Under the pieces are notes generated by a model that ran no database searches, was not told where the DNA came from, and worked only from the letters and a program-made list of their open reading frames with translations. 64,000 nt of DNA from ASV31 sp965229765 (GTDB lineage: Bacteria > Pseudomonadota > Alphaproteobacteria > Rhodobacterales > Rhodobacteraceae), in the NCBI GenBank assembly GCA_965229765.1, contig CBDDJT010000004.1, positions 806,001 through 870,000 of the forward strand. The letters are read 5' to 3'. This document shows, piece after piece, positions 8,144-16,244 of the stretch (positions within the stretch are counted from its first letter, which is position 1; every line of letters begins with the position of its first letter). The position numbers and the translations under genes were made by a program.

Positions 8144-9087
8144 CACTCCCACTCCATCTCTTCGTAGACGCGCCCGGCGTTCCGCGTGGCCAGTTCCTCG
8201 TAGGTGTCCAGCCGCGCCCAGGCGCTTTGATCGACGTAATAGGCATCGGACAGATCGCCGCCATTGTCGAGATGCTCGCGGATCTTGGCCCGCAGGTCCA
8301 CAAGGTAGTCATGCGTGAACCGGCGCACCTGCGCCATGTTCGTCGGGTGCCCGTGGCCGGGGATCACGTAGACCGCGCCCAGGGGCTCGAACGCGGCTTC
8401 CCAGCTCTCCAGCCAGCAGGAGGTGCAGGTGTCGGGAAAGATCGGCAGCATCCGCTCGTGAAAGGCCATGTCGCCGGCGATCACCAGCTTTTCCTCGGGC
8501 AGCCAGACGGAAATGTCGCCCGGGCTGTGCGCCGGGCCAAGGTGCAGCACCTCGATGCGCATGTCGCCCATCTCGATCATGCGCGCGTCCTCGAAGGTTT
8601 CCGTTGGCCCCTGGATTTCAGTGCCATCCGCCTTGTCGCGGTTGTAGCGCTTCATGCCCTCGAGGATCTGGAAGGCGTTCTCCTCGAACTCGTGCGCGGC
8701 GTCCACATGGGCCAGGATCGGAACGCCCTGCGCCGCCCAATAGCTGTTGCCCAGCATCGCGTGGCCCTGACCGTTTTCGTTGATGACCAGCTTCACCGGC
8801 TGGTCGGTGATCGCCTTGATCTCGTCGTGCAGCGCCTTTGCCAGAACCGCCGCCGCGCCGCCGTTGACCACGATCACCCCGTCGCCGGTGACGATGAAGG
8901 ACAGGTTGTTGTTGTGGCCCGTGTTCTCGTAGGTCGGCGGCGCGGTGGCGCCGATGGCCGACCAGACGTTCGGGATCACCTCGACGGGCTTGGAATACAG
9001 CGCCGATCCGGGATACTGGTCGGCGATGTCCTCGGACGCGGTGGCAGGAAGGGCGGCAAGCGCGGCGAACAGGGCAAGCGCGCGCAT
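8143..9087 (-). CDS. Exported metallo-beta-lactamase-fold protein, SoxH-like, with altered zinc motif
   Basis: A 314-residue MBL-fold protein with a Sec signal (MRALALFAALAALPATAS). GHNNNLSFIVTGDGVIVVN starts the fold, and GPAHSPGDISVWLPEEKLVIAGD and YVIPGHGHPTN carry the later metal-site residues. The first metal motif, normally HxHxDH, reads NENGQGHA here, so most of its ligands are missing. Overall it resembles the SoxH / quinoprotein-relay hydrolase group. The start overlaps the stop of the upstream MBL gene by one base (TGATG). The frame stays open upstream to 10131, but that extension is only the shadow of the neighbouring gene. Confidence 0.75.
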   Translation of the reverse strand: MRALALFAALAALPATASEDIADQYPGSALYSKPVEVIPNVWSAIGATAPPTYENTGHNNNLSFIVTGDGVIVVNGGAAAVLAKALHDEIKAITDQPVKLVINENGQGHAMLGNSYWAAQGVPILAHVDAAHEFEENAFQILEGMKRYNRDKADGTEIQGPTETFEDARMIEMGDMRIEVLHLGPAHSPGDISVWLPEEKLVIAGDMAFHERMLPIFPDTCTSCWLESWEAAFEPLGAVYVIPGHGHPTNMAQVRRFTHDYLVDLRAKIREHLDNGGDLSDAYYVDQSAWARLDTYEELATRNAGRVYEEMEWE

Positions 9088-10004
9088 CAGCCTTCCCCCA
9101 CAAAGCGATAGCCGTCGCCCGACCGTTCCGCACGCCCGATGCCGCCGCCGGGCAGGTGAAAGCCGATCAGCCGCATCTGGGCGCTGGCGATCTGGTCCAG
9201 AAGCGCGCTGCGCGTGGACGCCCCCATCGCCATGTCCTGATCCGAGCCTGACGGCCAGCCGGGACGCTCGAACGCCAGATGGTGGTTGCCGATGGCGTCG
9301 CCGACCACCATCACGCTGTCGCTGCCCGCCGCGATCTCGAAGGCCATGTGCCCAGGCGTGTGCCCATAGGTGGCGCGCGCTGCGATGCCGGGCAGGATTT
9401 CCTCGCCGTCGCCGAACAAGGTAACGGCGTCGGCGATCACCTCCAGCCGGTTCATCGCGCCGACGGCGAAGGCCTGCCGCGCCGGGTCGATGGTGTCCAC
9501 CGTGGCCGGGTCCATCCAGTAATCGAACTCGTCGCCACCGATCAGGAACTCGGCGTTGTAGAAGGCCGGGTCGTCGAAATCGTCCAAGAGCCCCCAGATG
9601 TGATCGGGGTGCGCGTGGGTAAAGACCACGTGGGTGACGTCGTCGCGCGACACGCCCAACAGGTCCAGCGCCTCGTCCAGCTTGCCGGCGGTGGGCATGA
9701 AGTTCGGGCCCGCGCCCACATCGAACATGATCGTACGCTCGCCGTCGCGCAGAAGCGTAACGTTGCAGGGCGGCTCGAACTGGTCGGCACCAAGGCCATA
9801 GCGCGCGAGGATCGGCGCGGCATCGGCCACCGGAACGTCGCCCAGTGTAAAGGCGGCCGGCAGCACCAGGTTGCCGTCCGACAGTGTGTCGATGCGCAGG
9901 CTGCCCGCCTCCAGTGTGCTGCCCGACCAAAGCCGCCGGGGCAGTGTGGCGGTGCCAAGCGCTGCGCCGGCTGTCGCCAGCAAGGTGCGCCGCGTGATCT
10001 GCAT
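9087..10004 (-). CDS. Tat-exported MBL-fold metallo-hydrolase
   Basis: A 305-residue protein beginning MQITRRTLLATAGAALGTA, a twin-arginine signal, so it is probably exported folded. The zinc motif is intact: THAHPDH gives His130, His132, Asp134 and His135, followed by GHTPGHMAF and VVGDAIGNHH. GGGAGG lies 6 bp before ATG 10004, so the upstream ATG at 10067 was rejected. It is the first gene of the four-gene operon and lies directly downstream of the 10020-10039 palindrome. Members of this family include quorum-quenching lactonases and sulfur-related hydrolases. The operator favours a sulfide-response role, but the substrate is unknown. Confidence 0.8.
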   Translation of the reverse strand: MQITRRTLLATAGAALGTATLPRRLWSGSTLEAGSLRIDTLSDGNLVLPAAFTLGDVPVADAAPILARYGLGADQFEPPCNVTLLRDGERTIMFDVGAGPNFMPTAGKLDEALDLLGVSRDDVTHVVFTHAHPDHIWGLLDDFDDPAFYNAEFLIGGDEFDYWMDPATVDTIDPARQAFAVGAMNRLEVIADAVTLFGDGEEILPGIAARATYGHTPGHMAFEIAAGSDSVMVVGDAIGNHHLAFERPGWPSGSDQDMAMGASTRSALLDQIASAQMRLIGFHLPGGGIGRAERSGDGYRFVGEG

Positions 10005-10019
10005 GGTCGTCCTCCCGAA

Positions 10020-10039
10020 ATATTCCCTGTAGGGAATAT
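10020..10039. promoter_or_regulatory. Candidate SqrR/BigR (persulfide-responsive ArsR-type) operator
   Basis: ATATTCCC-TGTA-GGGAATAT is a perfect 8-bp inverted repeat with a 4-bp spacer. It contains ATTC-N8-GAAT (10022-10037), the motif described for SqrR of Rhodobacter capsulatus and related BigR repressors. It lies 4 bp upstream of the ribosome site of the first MBL gene, where bound repressor would block transcription. aroQ starts about 100 bp away in the other direction. No ArsR-family gene is in the window, so the regulator would act in trans. Confidence 0.6.
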
Positions 10040-10135
10040 GTAGGATGCGATCCGCCGGGGCAAGCACCCGCGCCCGGGGTTGCAGTTGGCGCGGCGGGCG
10101 CGCATGACTGGAACAAGCAAACAGGGACCAACGCC

Positions 10136-10579
10136 GTGACGCCGCTAGTCTATATCCTCAACGGACCGAACCTGAACCTGCTGGGCCAGCGCCAGCCGGA
10201 AATCTACGGTCACACCACACTGGCCGACATCGCCCGCGACTGCGCGGCGCTGGCCGAGCAGCTGGGTCTTGCGACGCGGTTCGAGCAATCCAACGCCGAA
10301 CACCAGATCATCGACTGGATCCATGCCGCGCGCGAGGATGGAACCGCCGTTGTCATCAACCCGGCGGCCTATACCCACACCTCCGTCGCGATCCTCGATG
10401 CGCTGAATACCTTCGAAGGCCCGGTCGTCGAGGTCCACCTGTCCAACATCCACAAACGCGAGGCGTTCCGCCATCATTCGTACGTCTCGCACCGGGCGGA
10501 TGCCGTTATCGCCGGCTGCGGGCCAGAGGGCTATCTGCTGGCGCTGCGCCGGGTGGCCTCGGTCGTCGGCAGCGGATAG
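10136..10579 (+). CDS. aroQ: 3-dehydroquinate dehydratase, type II
   Basis: A 147-residue type II dehydroquinase, which dehydrates 3-dehydroquinate to 3-dehydroshikimate in the shikimate pathway. Family marks are ILNGPNLNLLGQRQPEIYG with the lid tyrosine and arginine, FEQSNAEHQIIDWIH, INPAAYTHTSVAI and EVHLSNIHKREAFRHHSY, which carries the catalytic histidine. The length is normal for this dodecameric enzyme. The start is GTG 10136 with CAGGGA 9 bp upstream; the nearby ATG is out of frame. It is followed 9 bp later by a membrane protein gene and is convergent with trpE(G). Confidence 0.93.
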   Translation: MTPLVYILNGPNLNLLGQRQPEIYGHTTLADIARDCAALAEQLGLATRFEQSNAEHQIIDWIHAAREDGTAVVINPAAYTHTSVAILDALNTFEGPVVEVHLSNIHKREAFRHHSYVSHRADAVIAGCGPEGYLLALRRVASVVGSG

Positions 10580-10588
10580 GGGCGCGGC

Positions 10589-11290
10589 ATGTGCTTCACG
10601 CCCACCGTCACGGCCGGAATGATCGTGGTGGGCGGGGCTGCGACGGTCATTGCCCTGCGCCGGGGCGATCCCGCCGCGATCTGGGGCACGCTCGCCTATT
10701 TCACGGGGATGGAGGCGTTGCAGGCCGCGGGATATCTGGTGGTGGACCAGTGCGGCACCGGCGCCAACGCCTCTGTCACGGCGCTGTCGTATCTGCACAT
10801 CGCGTTTCAGCCCGTGGCCATCAACCTGTTTGCCATGGTCATCGCGCCTGCGCCCGTCTCTGACGCGATGCGCCGCCGGGTGCTGGGCCTTTCGCTTCTT
10901 GCCTCGGCGCTCCTGCTTGTTCGCCTTGCCCCGATCCCCGCGCTGGGCACCTGCGCGGCCGGCGATGTCCTGTGCGGCGCGGACTGGTGCCTGCGCTCGG
11001 GCGAATGGCATATCGCGTGGGAGGTGCCGCTGAACGACCTGCCCGGCACGCTGGGGATACCGGGCGATTTCTGGCCCTACATGCTGGCCGTCTTCGTTTT
11101 GCCGCTGGCTTATGGCGCGTGGCGCTTTGTCCTGTTTCACGCCATTGCCGGGCCCATGCTGGCCTGGGCGCTGACGGACGACCCGAACGAGATGCCGGCG
11201 ATCTGGTGCCTGTTCTCGATCGGGATCATCCTGATCGCGCTTAGCCCGGCGATCCGTCACCGGGTGATGGGCGCGCGCGCTATGGCCTGA
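10589..11290 (+). CDS. DUF5765-like integral membrane protein
   Basis: A 233-residue protein with about six or seven hydrophobic segments, starting MCFTPTVTAGMIVVGGAATVIALRRG. Segments recur near residues 5-25, 30-50, 65-85, 95-115, 160-180 and 205-225. A central loop carries several cysteines (GTCAAGDVLCGADWC). The pattern resembles the DUF5765 family, whose function is unknown. It follows aroQ by 9 bp and may be co-transcribed. Its last 11 bases overlap the 3' end of the convergent trpE(G) gene. Confidence 0.6.
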   Translation: MCFTPTVTAGMIVVGGAATVIALRRGDPAAIWGTLAYFTGMEALQAAGYLVVDQCGTGANASVTALSYLHIAFQPVAINLFAMVIAPAPVSDAMRRRVLGLSLLASALLLVRLAPIPALGTCAAGDVLCGADWCLRSGEWHIAWEVPLNDLPGTLGIPGDFWPYMLAVFVLPLAYGAWRFVLFHAIAGPMLAWALTDDPNEMPAIWCLFSIGIILIALSPAIRHRVMGARAMA

Positions 11291-13433
11291 CCAGCCGGGC
11301 CACCACGTTCTCGATCATCCGGTATCCGGCCTCGCCGCCCAGCGACATGATCGATTCGGGGTGGAACTGCACCGCCGCGACGGGCCGCGTGCGATGCTCG
11401 ATCGCCATCGCCACGCCATCCGGCGTGGCCGCCGTCACCGCGATATCCGCAGGCAGCGTATCCGCCACGACGTGCAGCGAGTGATACCGCCCCACCGTGA
11501 TCTCGTCCGGCAGCCCGTCAAAGATGCGCCCCGCCTCGGTCACCCGGATGCGCGCCGGCTTGCCGTGCTGGGGCGCGTCCATCTGCACCACGTCCGCGCC
11601 AAAGTAATCCCCGATGGCCTGCATCCCGAGGCAGACCCCGAACACGGGCAGCCCCCGCGCCTCGACCAGCGCCAGCGTTGCGGCGGTGCCGAAATCCGCC
11701 GGGCTGCCCGGCCCGGGCGACAGCACCACCAGGTCGGGCGCAAAGGCGTCGATGTCCTCGCCCGAGACCGGCGTGCGCAGGGTCCGCACCTCTGCGCCCG
11801 TCTGGCGGAAATAGGCGCCCAGCGTGTGAACGAAGCTGTCCTCGTGGTCGATCATCAGAACCCGCCGTCCCCGGCCCACCGGCAGGCGCGTCGCCGCCTC
11901 GGTGCCCGGCGCGTTGGGCGCAGGCGTGCCCCGGATCGCGGCGCGCATCGCGCTGGCCTTCAACTCGGTCTCGGCCTCTTCCTCTTCGGGGATGCTGTCA
12001 TCCAGAAGCGTCGCGCCCGCCCGCACCTCTGCCACGCCGTTCTTGATCCGGATCGTGCGCAGGGTCAGGCCGGTGTTCATGTTCCCGTCGAACCCCATCT
12101 GCCCGATGGCCCCGCCGTACCAGACGCGCGGCGATTTCTCGTGCGCCTCGATGAACCGCATTGCCCAGAGCTTGGGCGCGCCCGTGACCGTCACCGCCCA
12201 GGCGTGCGACAGGAAGGCGTCCAGCGCATCCATGCCTTCGCGCAGGCGGCCCTCGATATGGTCCACGGTGTGGATCAGCCGCGAATACATCTCGATCTGC
12301 CGCCGTCCGATCACCCGCACCGATCCCGGCTCGCACACCCGGCTCTTGTCGTTGCGGTCGACGTCGGAACACATTGTCAGCTCTGCCTCGTCCTTCTTGG
12401 ACTGCAACAGCTTCATGATCTGCTCGTTGTCCTCGATGGCGTCGCGGCCACGCTTGATGGTGCCGGAAATCGGGCAGGTTTCCACCCGGCGGCCCGTGAC
12501 GCGCACGAACATCTCGGGGCTGGCCCCCACAAGGTATTCGGCCCGGCCGAGGTTAATGATGAAGCCGAAGGGCGCGGGGTTGATCCGCCGCAGCCGCCGA
12601 TAGATCGCCGCCGGGCTGTCGGTGCAGGGCTCGTAGAACACCTGCCCCGGCACCACCTCGAACAGGTCGCCGCGCCGAAAGCTATGCTTGGCCCTGACCA
12701 CCAGCTTTGCGTATTCGCCCGGCTCGTGGTCGCCGCGCGGCAGGTCCTGCGGGCCGGGCACGAAATCTTCGGGCGTGCCGCCGCCTGCGATGCCCTGTGT
12801 CGTCAGCGCACCGTGGGCAAAGTCATAGTCCAGTGTCCAGGCGCGCACGGCATAGTGGTCCACCACCGTCAGCCGGTCGGGCAGGAAGAGCACAAGGTCG
12901 CGCTGATCCTCGGGCCGGTCCAGCGCGAAGTCGATCGGCTCGAACTGGAAGGCAAGGTCATAGCCGAAGGCGCCATACAGGCCCAGATGTCCGTCCTCGC
13001 CGGAAAAGAACAGGTCGCGGATCGCGCGCAGCACCGAAAACACGCTGGGGGCCTGCGAACGCTCTTCCTCACTGATGCGGCCCTCTGGCGTGCGCACGGT
13101 CAGGGCGATGCCGTCGGGATGCGAGTCGATCCTTGCGACGGCATCCAGCCCGGTCAGCACCGGGCGGATCATCTCGACCAGCACCTGCCCCCGCGGGTTC
13201 AGCGCAAGGATCAGCATGTCGCGTCCGCGCGTCTCTATCACCAGCGGCGGATCGACGAACCCGGTGTCCCACCGGGTATAGCGTCCGGGATACTCGTAGT
13301 CCGATGACAGCAGGACGCCGCGCCGGGTGTCCAGTTCCCCCGCCAGCGCGTCGATCGCGCCGGCATAATCCGCCGCCGCCTCGTGCCGGGTGATGCGCAC
13401 CCCGCCGTCCGTCACAAAGCTTTCCGTCGTCAT
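11280..13433 (-). CDS. trpE(G): Anthranilate synthase, fused components I and II
   Basis: A 717-residue fusion of TrpE (about 1-510) and the glutaminase TrpG (about 525-717), as found in rhizobia. It makes anthranilate from chorismate and glutamine, the first step of tryptophan synthesis. Chorismate-binding motifs are CPISGTIKRGRD, DVDRNDKSRVC and GAPKLWAMRFIEAHE. The glutaminase half has VLSPGPGSP, the nucleophile in GVCLGMQAI, and the His-Glu pair in AVQFHPES. PhzE-type enzymes share this layout, but nothing phenazine-related is nearby. Rhizobial trpE(G) genes often have a tryptophan-rich leader peptide; the 66 bp upstream here shows none. Confidence 0.93.
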   Translation of the reverse strand: MTTESFVTDGGVRITRHEAAADYAGAIDALAGELDTRRGVLLSSDYEYPGRYTRWDTGFVDPPLVIETRGRDMLILALNPRGQVLVEMIRPVLTGLDAVARIDSHPDGIALTVRTPEGRISEEERSQAPSVFSVLRAIRDLFFSGEDGHLGLYGAFGYDLAFQFEPIDFALDRPEDQRDLVLFLPDRLTVVDHYAVRAWTLDYDFAHGALTTQGIAGGGTPEDFVPGPQDLPRGDHEPGEYAKLVVRAKHSFRRGDLFEVVPGQVFYEPCTDSPAAIYRRLRRINPAPFGFIINLGRAEYLVGASPEMFVRVTGRRVETCPISGTIKRGRDAIEDNEQIMKLLQSKKDEAELTMCSDVDRNDKSRVCEPGSVRVIGRRQIEMYSRLIHTVDHIEGRLREGMDALDAFLSHAWAVTVTGAPKLWAMRFIEAHEKSPRVWYGGAIGQMGFDGNMNTGLTLRTIRIKNGVAEVRAGATLLDDSIPEEEEAETELKASAMRAAIRGTPAPNAPGTEAATRLPVGRGRRVLMIDHEDSFVHTLGAYFRQTGAEVRTLRTPVSGEDIDAFAPDLVVLSPGPGSPADFGTAATLALVEARGLPVFGVCLGMQAIGDYFGADVVQMDAPQHGKPARIRVTEAGRIFDGLPDEITVGRYHSLHVVADTLPADIAVTAATPDGVAMAIEHRTRPVAAVQFHPESIMSLGGEAGYRMIENVVARLVRP

Positions 13434-13499
13434 TCCACAGCGCCCGGTTTCAGGTGTGCGCGGGTGATGGCGACTCTCGCGGGCGATGTAAAGCCGGGG

Positions 13500-14738
13500 T
13501 TACCCCAACCTGCGCAGCAGCGCCTGCGACGGGTCGCCCGTGGCCGGCAGGCCGACGCTTTGCTGATAGGCGGCGATGGCGGCGCGGGTCTGCGGGCCGA
13601 TCACGCCATCTGTGCCGCCGGTGTCGAACCCCTGCGCCGTCAGCCGCGCCTGAAGCTGCCTGCGCTCGTCGATGGTCAGCCCGTAGGCATCGGGTGGAAA
13701 ACGGCCCCGGATCGGCCCGCCGCCCGAGATGCGGTCCGACAGGTGGCCGATGCCGATGCCATAGCTTTCGGCATTGTTGTAGCGCAGGATCACGTCGAAG
13801 TTTCGGAACACAAGGAACGCGGGGCCGGTGACGCCCGCGGGCGCCAGCACCGCTGCCGATCCATGATCGGGAAGCGAGCCGCCGGCTGCCGGCCGCACAC
13901 CCAGCGCCGACCAGTTGCCGACGTTTTGCCGACGTGATCTTCCGGTCAATCCGGCGTCGAATCCGGCGGGCAGCGCCACCTCCAGCCCCCAGGGCTGGCC
14001 GCGCCGCCAGCCAAAGCGTTGCAGGTAGGCCGCGGTCGAGGCCAGCGCGTCCGCCGGGTCCGCAGACCAGATGTCGCGCCGCCCGTCGCCGGTGAAATCA
14101 ACGGCATAGGCCAGGTAAGAGGTCGGGATGAACTGCGTATGCCCCATCGCCCCGGCCCAGCTGCCCGTCATCGCCGCCGGGGCGATATCGCCGGCCTGGA
14201 TGATCTTCAGCGCCGCAACAAGTTGTTTTTCAAAGAAATCCCCGCGCCGCCCGTCATAGGCCAGCGTCGCCAGCGCCGAGATCACCGGCGCGTCGCCCAT
14301 CCGCGTGCCATAGTAGCTTTCCAGCCCCCAGACCGCCGTGACCACCCGCGCCTCTACCCCGTAACGCGTCTCTATCGCCGCCAGCGTCGCCCCCTGCCGA
14401 CGCAGCTTGTCGCGCCCCATCGCCACCCTCTCGTCCGACGCAGCGATGGCCAGGTAATCCTCCAGGCTGCGCGAAAACTCTGTCTGGTTGCGATCACGCT
14501 CGACCACCTTGGGCAGGTAGCCGGCGCCGCGAAGCGAGGATTGAATCGTCGTGGCATCAAGGCCTTGCGCTGCTGCCCTGCCGCGGAAGCCATCCAGCCA
14601 TGCATCGAAACCCGCGTTGGGCACCGCGCGCCATTCGTTGCGTGCGACTGTCGGCACCGGGCTTGTCGCCGCGCCTCCACATCCCGCAAGGCCCAGACCG
14701 GCCAGTCCCAGAACCATGTCCCGACGTGTCAGTCGCAT
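13500..14738 (-). CDS. Lytic murein transglycosylase (MltB-type) lipoprotein with peptidoglycan-binding domain
   Basis: A 412-residue lipoprotein: MRLTRRDMVLGLAGLGLAGC, with Cys20 as the lipidation site. The catalytic Glu140 is in AVWGLESYYG, followed by GSWAGAMGHTQFIPTSYL and DFTGDGRRDIW, all typical of MltB-family enzymes that cleave the glycan chain to 1,6-anhydro-muropeptides. The last 60 residues (AYGLTIDERRQLQARL, TDGVIGPQTRAAIAAYQ) form a peptidoglycan-binding domain 1. GGGGAGG lies before ATG 14738. The protein acts in the periplasm on cell-wall turnover. It is transcribed toward trpE(G) with a 66-bp gap. Confidence 0.87.
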   Translation of the reverse strand: MRLTRRDMVLGLAGLGLAGCGGAATSPVPTVARNEWRAVPNAGFDAWLDGFRGRAAAQGLDATTIQSSLRGAGYLPKVVERDRNQTEFSRSLEDYLAIAASDERVAMGRDKLRRQGATLAAIETRYGVEARVVTAVWGLESYYGTRMGDAPVISALATLAYDGRRGDFFEKQLVAALKIIQAGDIAPAAMTGSWAGAMGHTQFIPTSYLAYAVDFTGDGRRDIWSADPADALASTAAYLQRFGWRRGQPWGLEVALPAGFDAGLTGRSRRQNVGNWSALGVRPAAGGSLPDHGSAAVLAPAGVTGPAFLVFRNFDVILRYNNAESYGIGIGHLSDRISGGGPIRGRFPPDAYGLTIDERRQLQARLTAQGFDTGGTDGVIGPQTRAAIAAYQQSVGLPATGDPSQALLRRLG

Positions 14739-14805
14739 GTGCCCGCCTCCCCTCTTCTCTTTCCGCCCTAGGTGGCAATCGCATCGATCGCGCGCAACCC
14801 CGCGG

Positions 14806-15558
14806 TCAGACCAGCGCGTCCCAGATCAGCCGCAGCGCCAGCCCTGACAGCAGGACCAGAACCACCCGGTCGAAAGCCGCCGGCGACAAGCGCCGCGCCA
14901 GCCACGCGCCCAGCGGAATGGTCGCCGCCACCGGAAGCAACGTCGCCGCACCCAGGCCCATCATCGCCGGCGTAATCAGGCCATAGGCAAAAAGCGCCGG
15001 GATCTGTGCCGCCGACATCACCGTGAAGAAGACTGAAATCGTGTGGATGAACACCGGCCGTTCCAGCCGCATGGCGTTGAGAAAGCTGACAGAAATCGGC
15101 GCCGATATCCCGGCGGCGCCCTGAAGCATTCCCGCCGCGGTGCCGATCGGCCAAACGATCCGCCGCGCCGGACCAAGGGCAAGACGCAGCCCCGGCTTGG
15201 ACAGGCGCAGGGCAACGTAGAGCAGGACCGCGCCCGCAAGGCCCAGCATCAGCACCTCGCCCGGCAGGCTGGCCAATAGAACCGTCCCAAGGATCGCGCC
15301 CAGTCCGCCCGCGGCGGCAAACCGCCACGCAAACCCCCCGGACAGTCCATGCGCGCGGAACTGCCACATCTGCCAGATGTTGGTGACCAGGTTCGGTGTG
15401 ACCATGATCGCCACTGCCAGCCGCACGTCGAAGATCGCTGCGATGACCGGCACCGCGACGACGGGCACACCGGCACCCGTAGCACCCTTCAGGACGCCAC
15501 CCAGCGCAAGCGCGCCCAGAAGGAGCCCGAGTTCTGCAATTCCGATACCCGCGAACAT
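14806..15558 (-). CDS. TauE/SafE-family sulfite/organic-anion exporter
   Basis: About 250 residues with seven or eight membrane helices and the TauE/SafE repeat pattern: GGVLKGATGAGVPVVAVP near the N-terminus and GMLQGAAGISAPISVSFL in the middle. These proteins export sulfite, sulfoacetate or other anions, or import some of them; the substrate is not readable. ATG 15558 was chosen because it starts just before the first helix. A TTG at 15594 or GTG at 15588 would add 10-12 residues. It begins about 60 bp after frcK and could be read through from the frc operon. Confidence 0.75.
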   Translation of the reverse strand: MFAGIGIAELGLLLGALALGGVLKGATGAGVPVVAVPVIAAIFDVRLAVAIMVTPNLVTNIWQMWQFRAHGLSGGFAWRFAAAGGLGAILGTVLLASLPGEVLMLGLAGAVLLYVALRLSKPGLRLALGPARRIVWPIGTAAGMLQGAAGISAPISVSFLNAMRLERPVFIHTISVFFTVMSAAQIPALFAYGLITPAMMGLGAATLLPVAATIPLGAWLARRLSPAAFDRVVLVLLSGLALRLIWDALV

Positions 15559-15616
15559 GCGTTGTCGCAGATTCCATTCCGCGGGCACTGTCAAGCACTG
15601 GGAAAGGTGCCGTGCG

Positions 15617-16243
15617 TCAGGCTACGATGTCGGCGGGCAGGCTGTCGTCGAGCACCCGGCGGGCATTGGGCAGATCATTGCTCTCGGCGCGCGCACGAGC
15701 GGCCTCCGGGTCGTGGCCGTGAGTCAGCCAGCGTTCGATAAGCCTTTGGCGCAGCACCTCGAACGGGGACCTCAGCGCGACGGTCAGGTCCCAGCAGGCA
15801 GCCAGCCGGTTCCATGGCGCGTCCGGGAGCAAGAGATAGTTGCCTTCCACCACCGCGATCCTGTGGGCGGGCGTCACCACCGCCGCGCCAGCGATGGCCA
15901 TGTCATGAACACGGTCAAAGACCGGGATCACCACCTCTTCCTCGGTGCCCAGACGTTCGACCATCCTGACAAAGCCTGTGGAGTCGAAGGTCTCCGGCGC
16001 GCCCTTGCGGTGACGCAGCCCGCGGGCGTCGAGGATGGCGTTGTCGAGGTGGAAGCCGTCCATCGGCACCAGCACGGCCACTGGTGCATCCCGGTTCAGC
16101 CGGTCGACGAGCGCCTCGGCAAGGGTGGACTTGCCGGCGCCGGGAGGTCCCACGATGGCCACCCGGTGCCGCAGCAAGGGAGACGGCAACGCGGCAATCC
16201 GCGTCGCCAGTGTTTCCAACAGGTCCGGGTCAGGTCCAGACAT
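15617..16243 (-). CDS. frcK: FrcK-like kinase of the fructose transport operon
   Basis: A 208-residue P-loop kinase with Walker A GPPGAGKST near residues 32-40, MDGFHLDNAIL, and VVEGNYLLL as the Walker B region. This is the nucleoside/pantothenate/uridine-kinase-like fold named FrcK in Sinorhizobium frcBCAK, where it is not essential for uptake. Its start is 1 bp after the stop of frcA, so it belongs to the same operon. Phosphorylation of the imported sugar is the natural guess; the true substrate is not established by sequence. Confidence 0.8.
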   Translation of the reverse strand: MSGPDPDLLETLATRIAALPSPLLRHRVAIVGPPGAGKSTLAEALVDRLNRDAPVAVLVPMDGFHLDNAILDARGLRHRKGAPETFDSTGFVRMVERLGTEEEVVIPVFDRVHDMAIAGAAVVTPAHRIAVVEGNYLLLPDAPWNRLAACWDLTVALRSPFEVLRQRLIERWLTHGHDPEAARARAESNDLPNARRVLDDSLPADIVA

Positions 16244-16244
16244 G

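Noticed and set aside
8143..10131. A single 662-codon frame covering both MBL genes
   Set aside because: Only its last 314 codons are a real protein with its own signal peptide; the rest is an out-of-frame shadow of the first MBL gene.
11361..13307. 648-codon plus-strand frame opposite trpE(G)
   Set aside because: It is antisense to a clear trpE(G) gene and rich in His/Arg/Gly without motifs.
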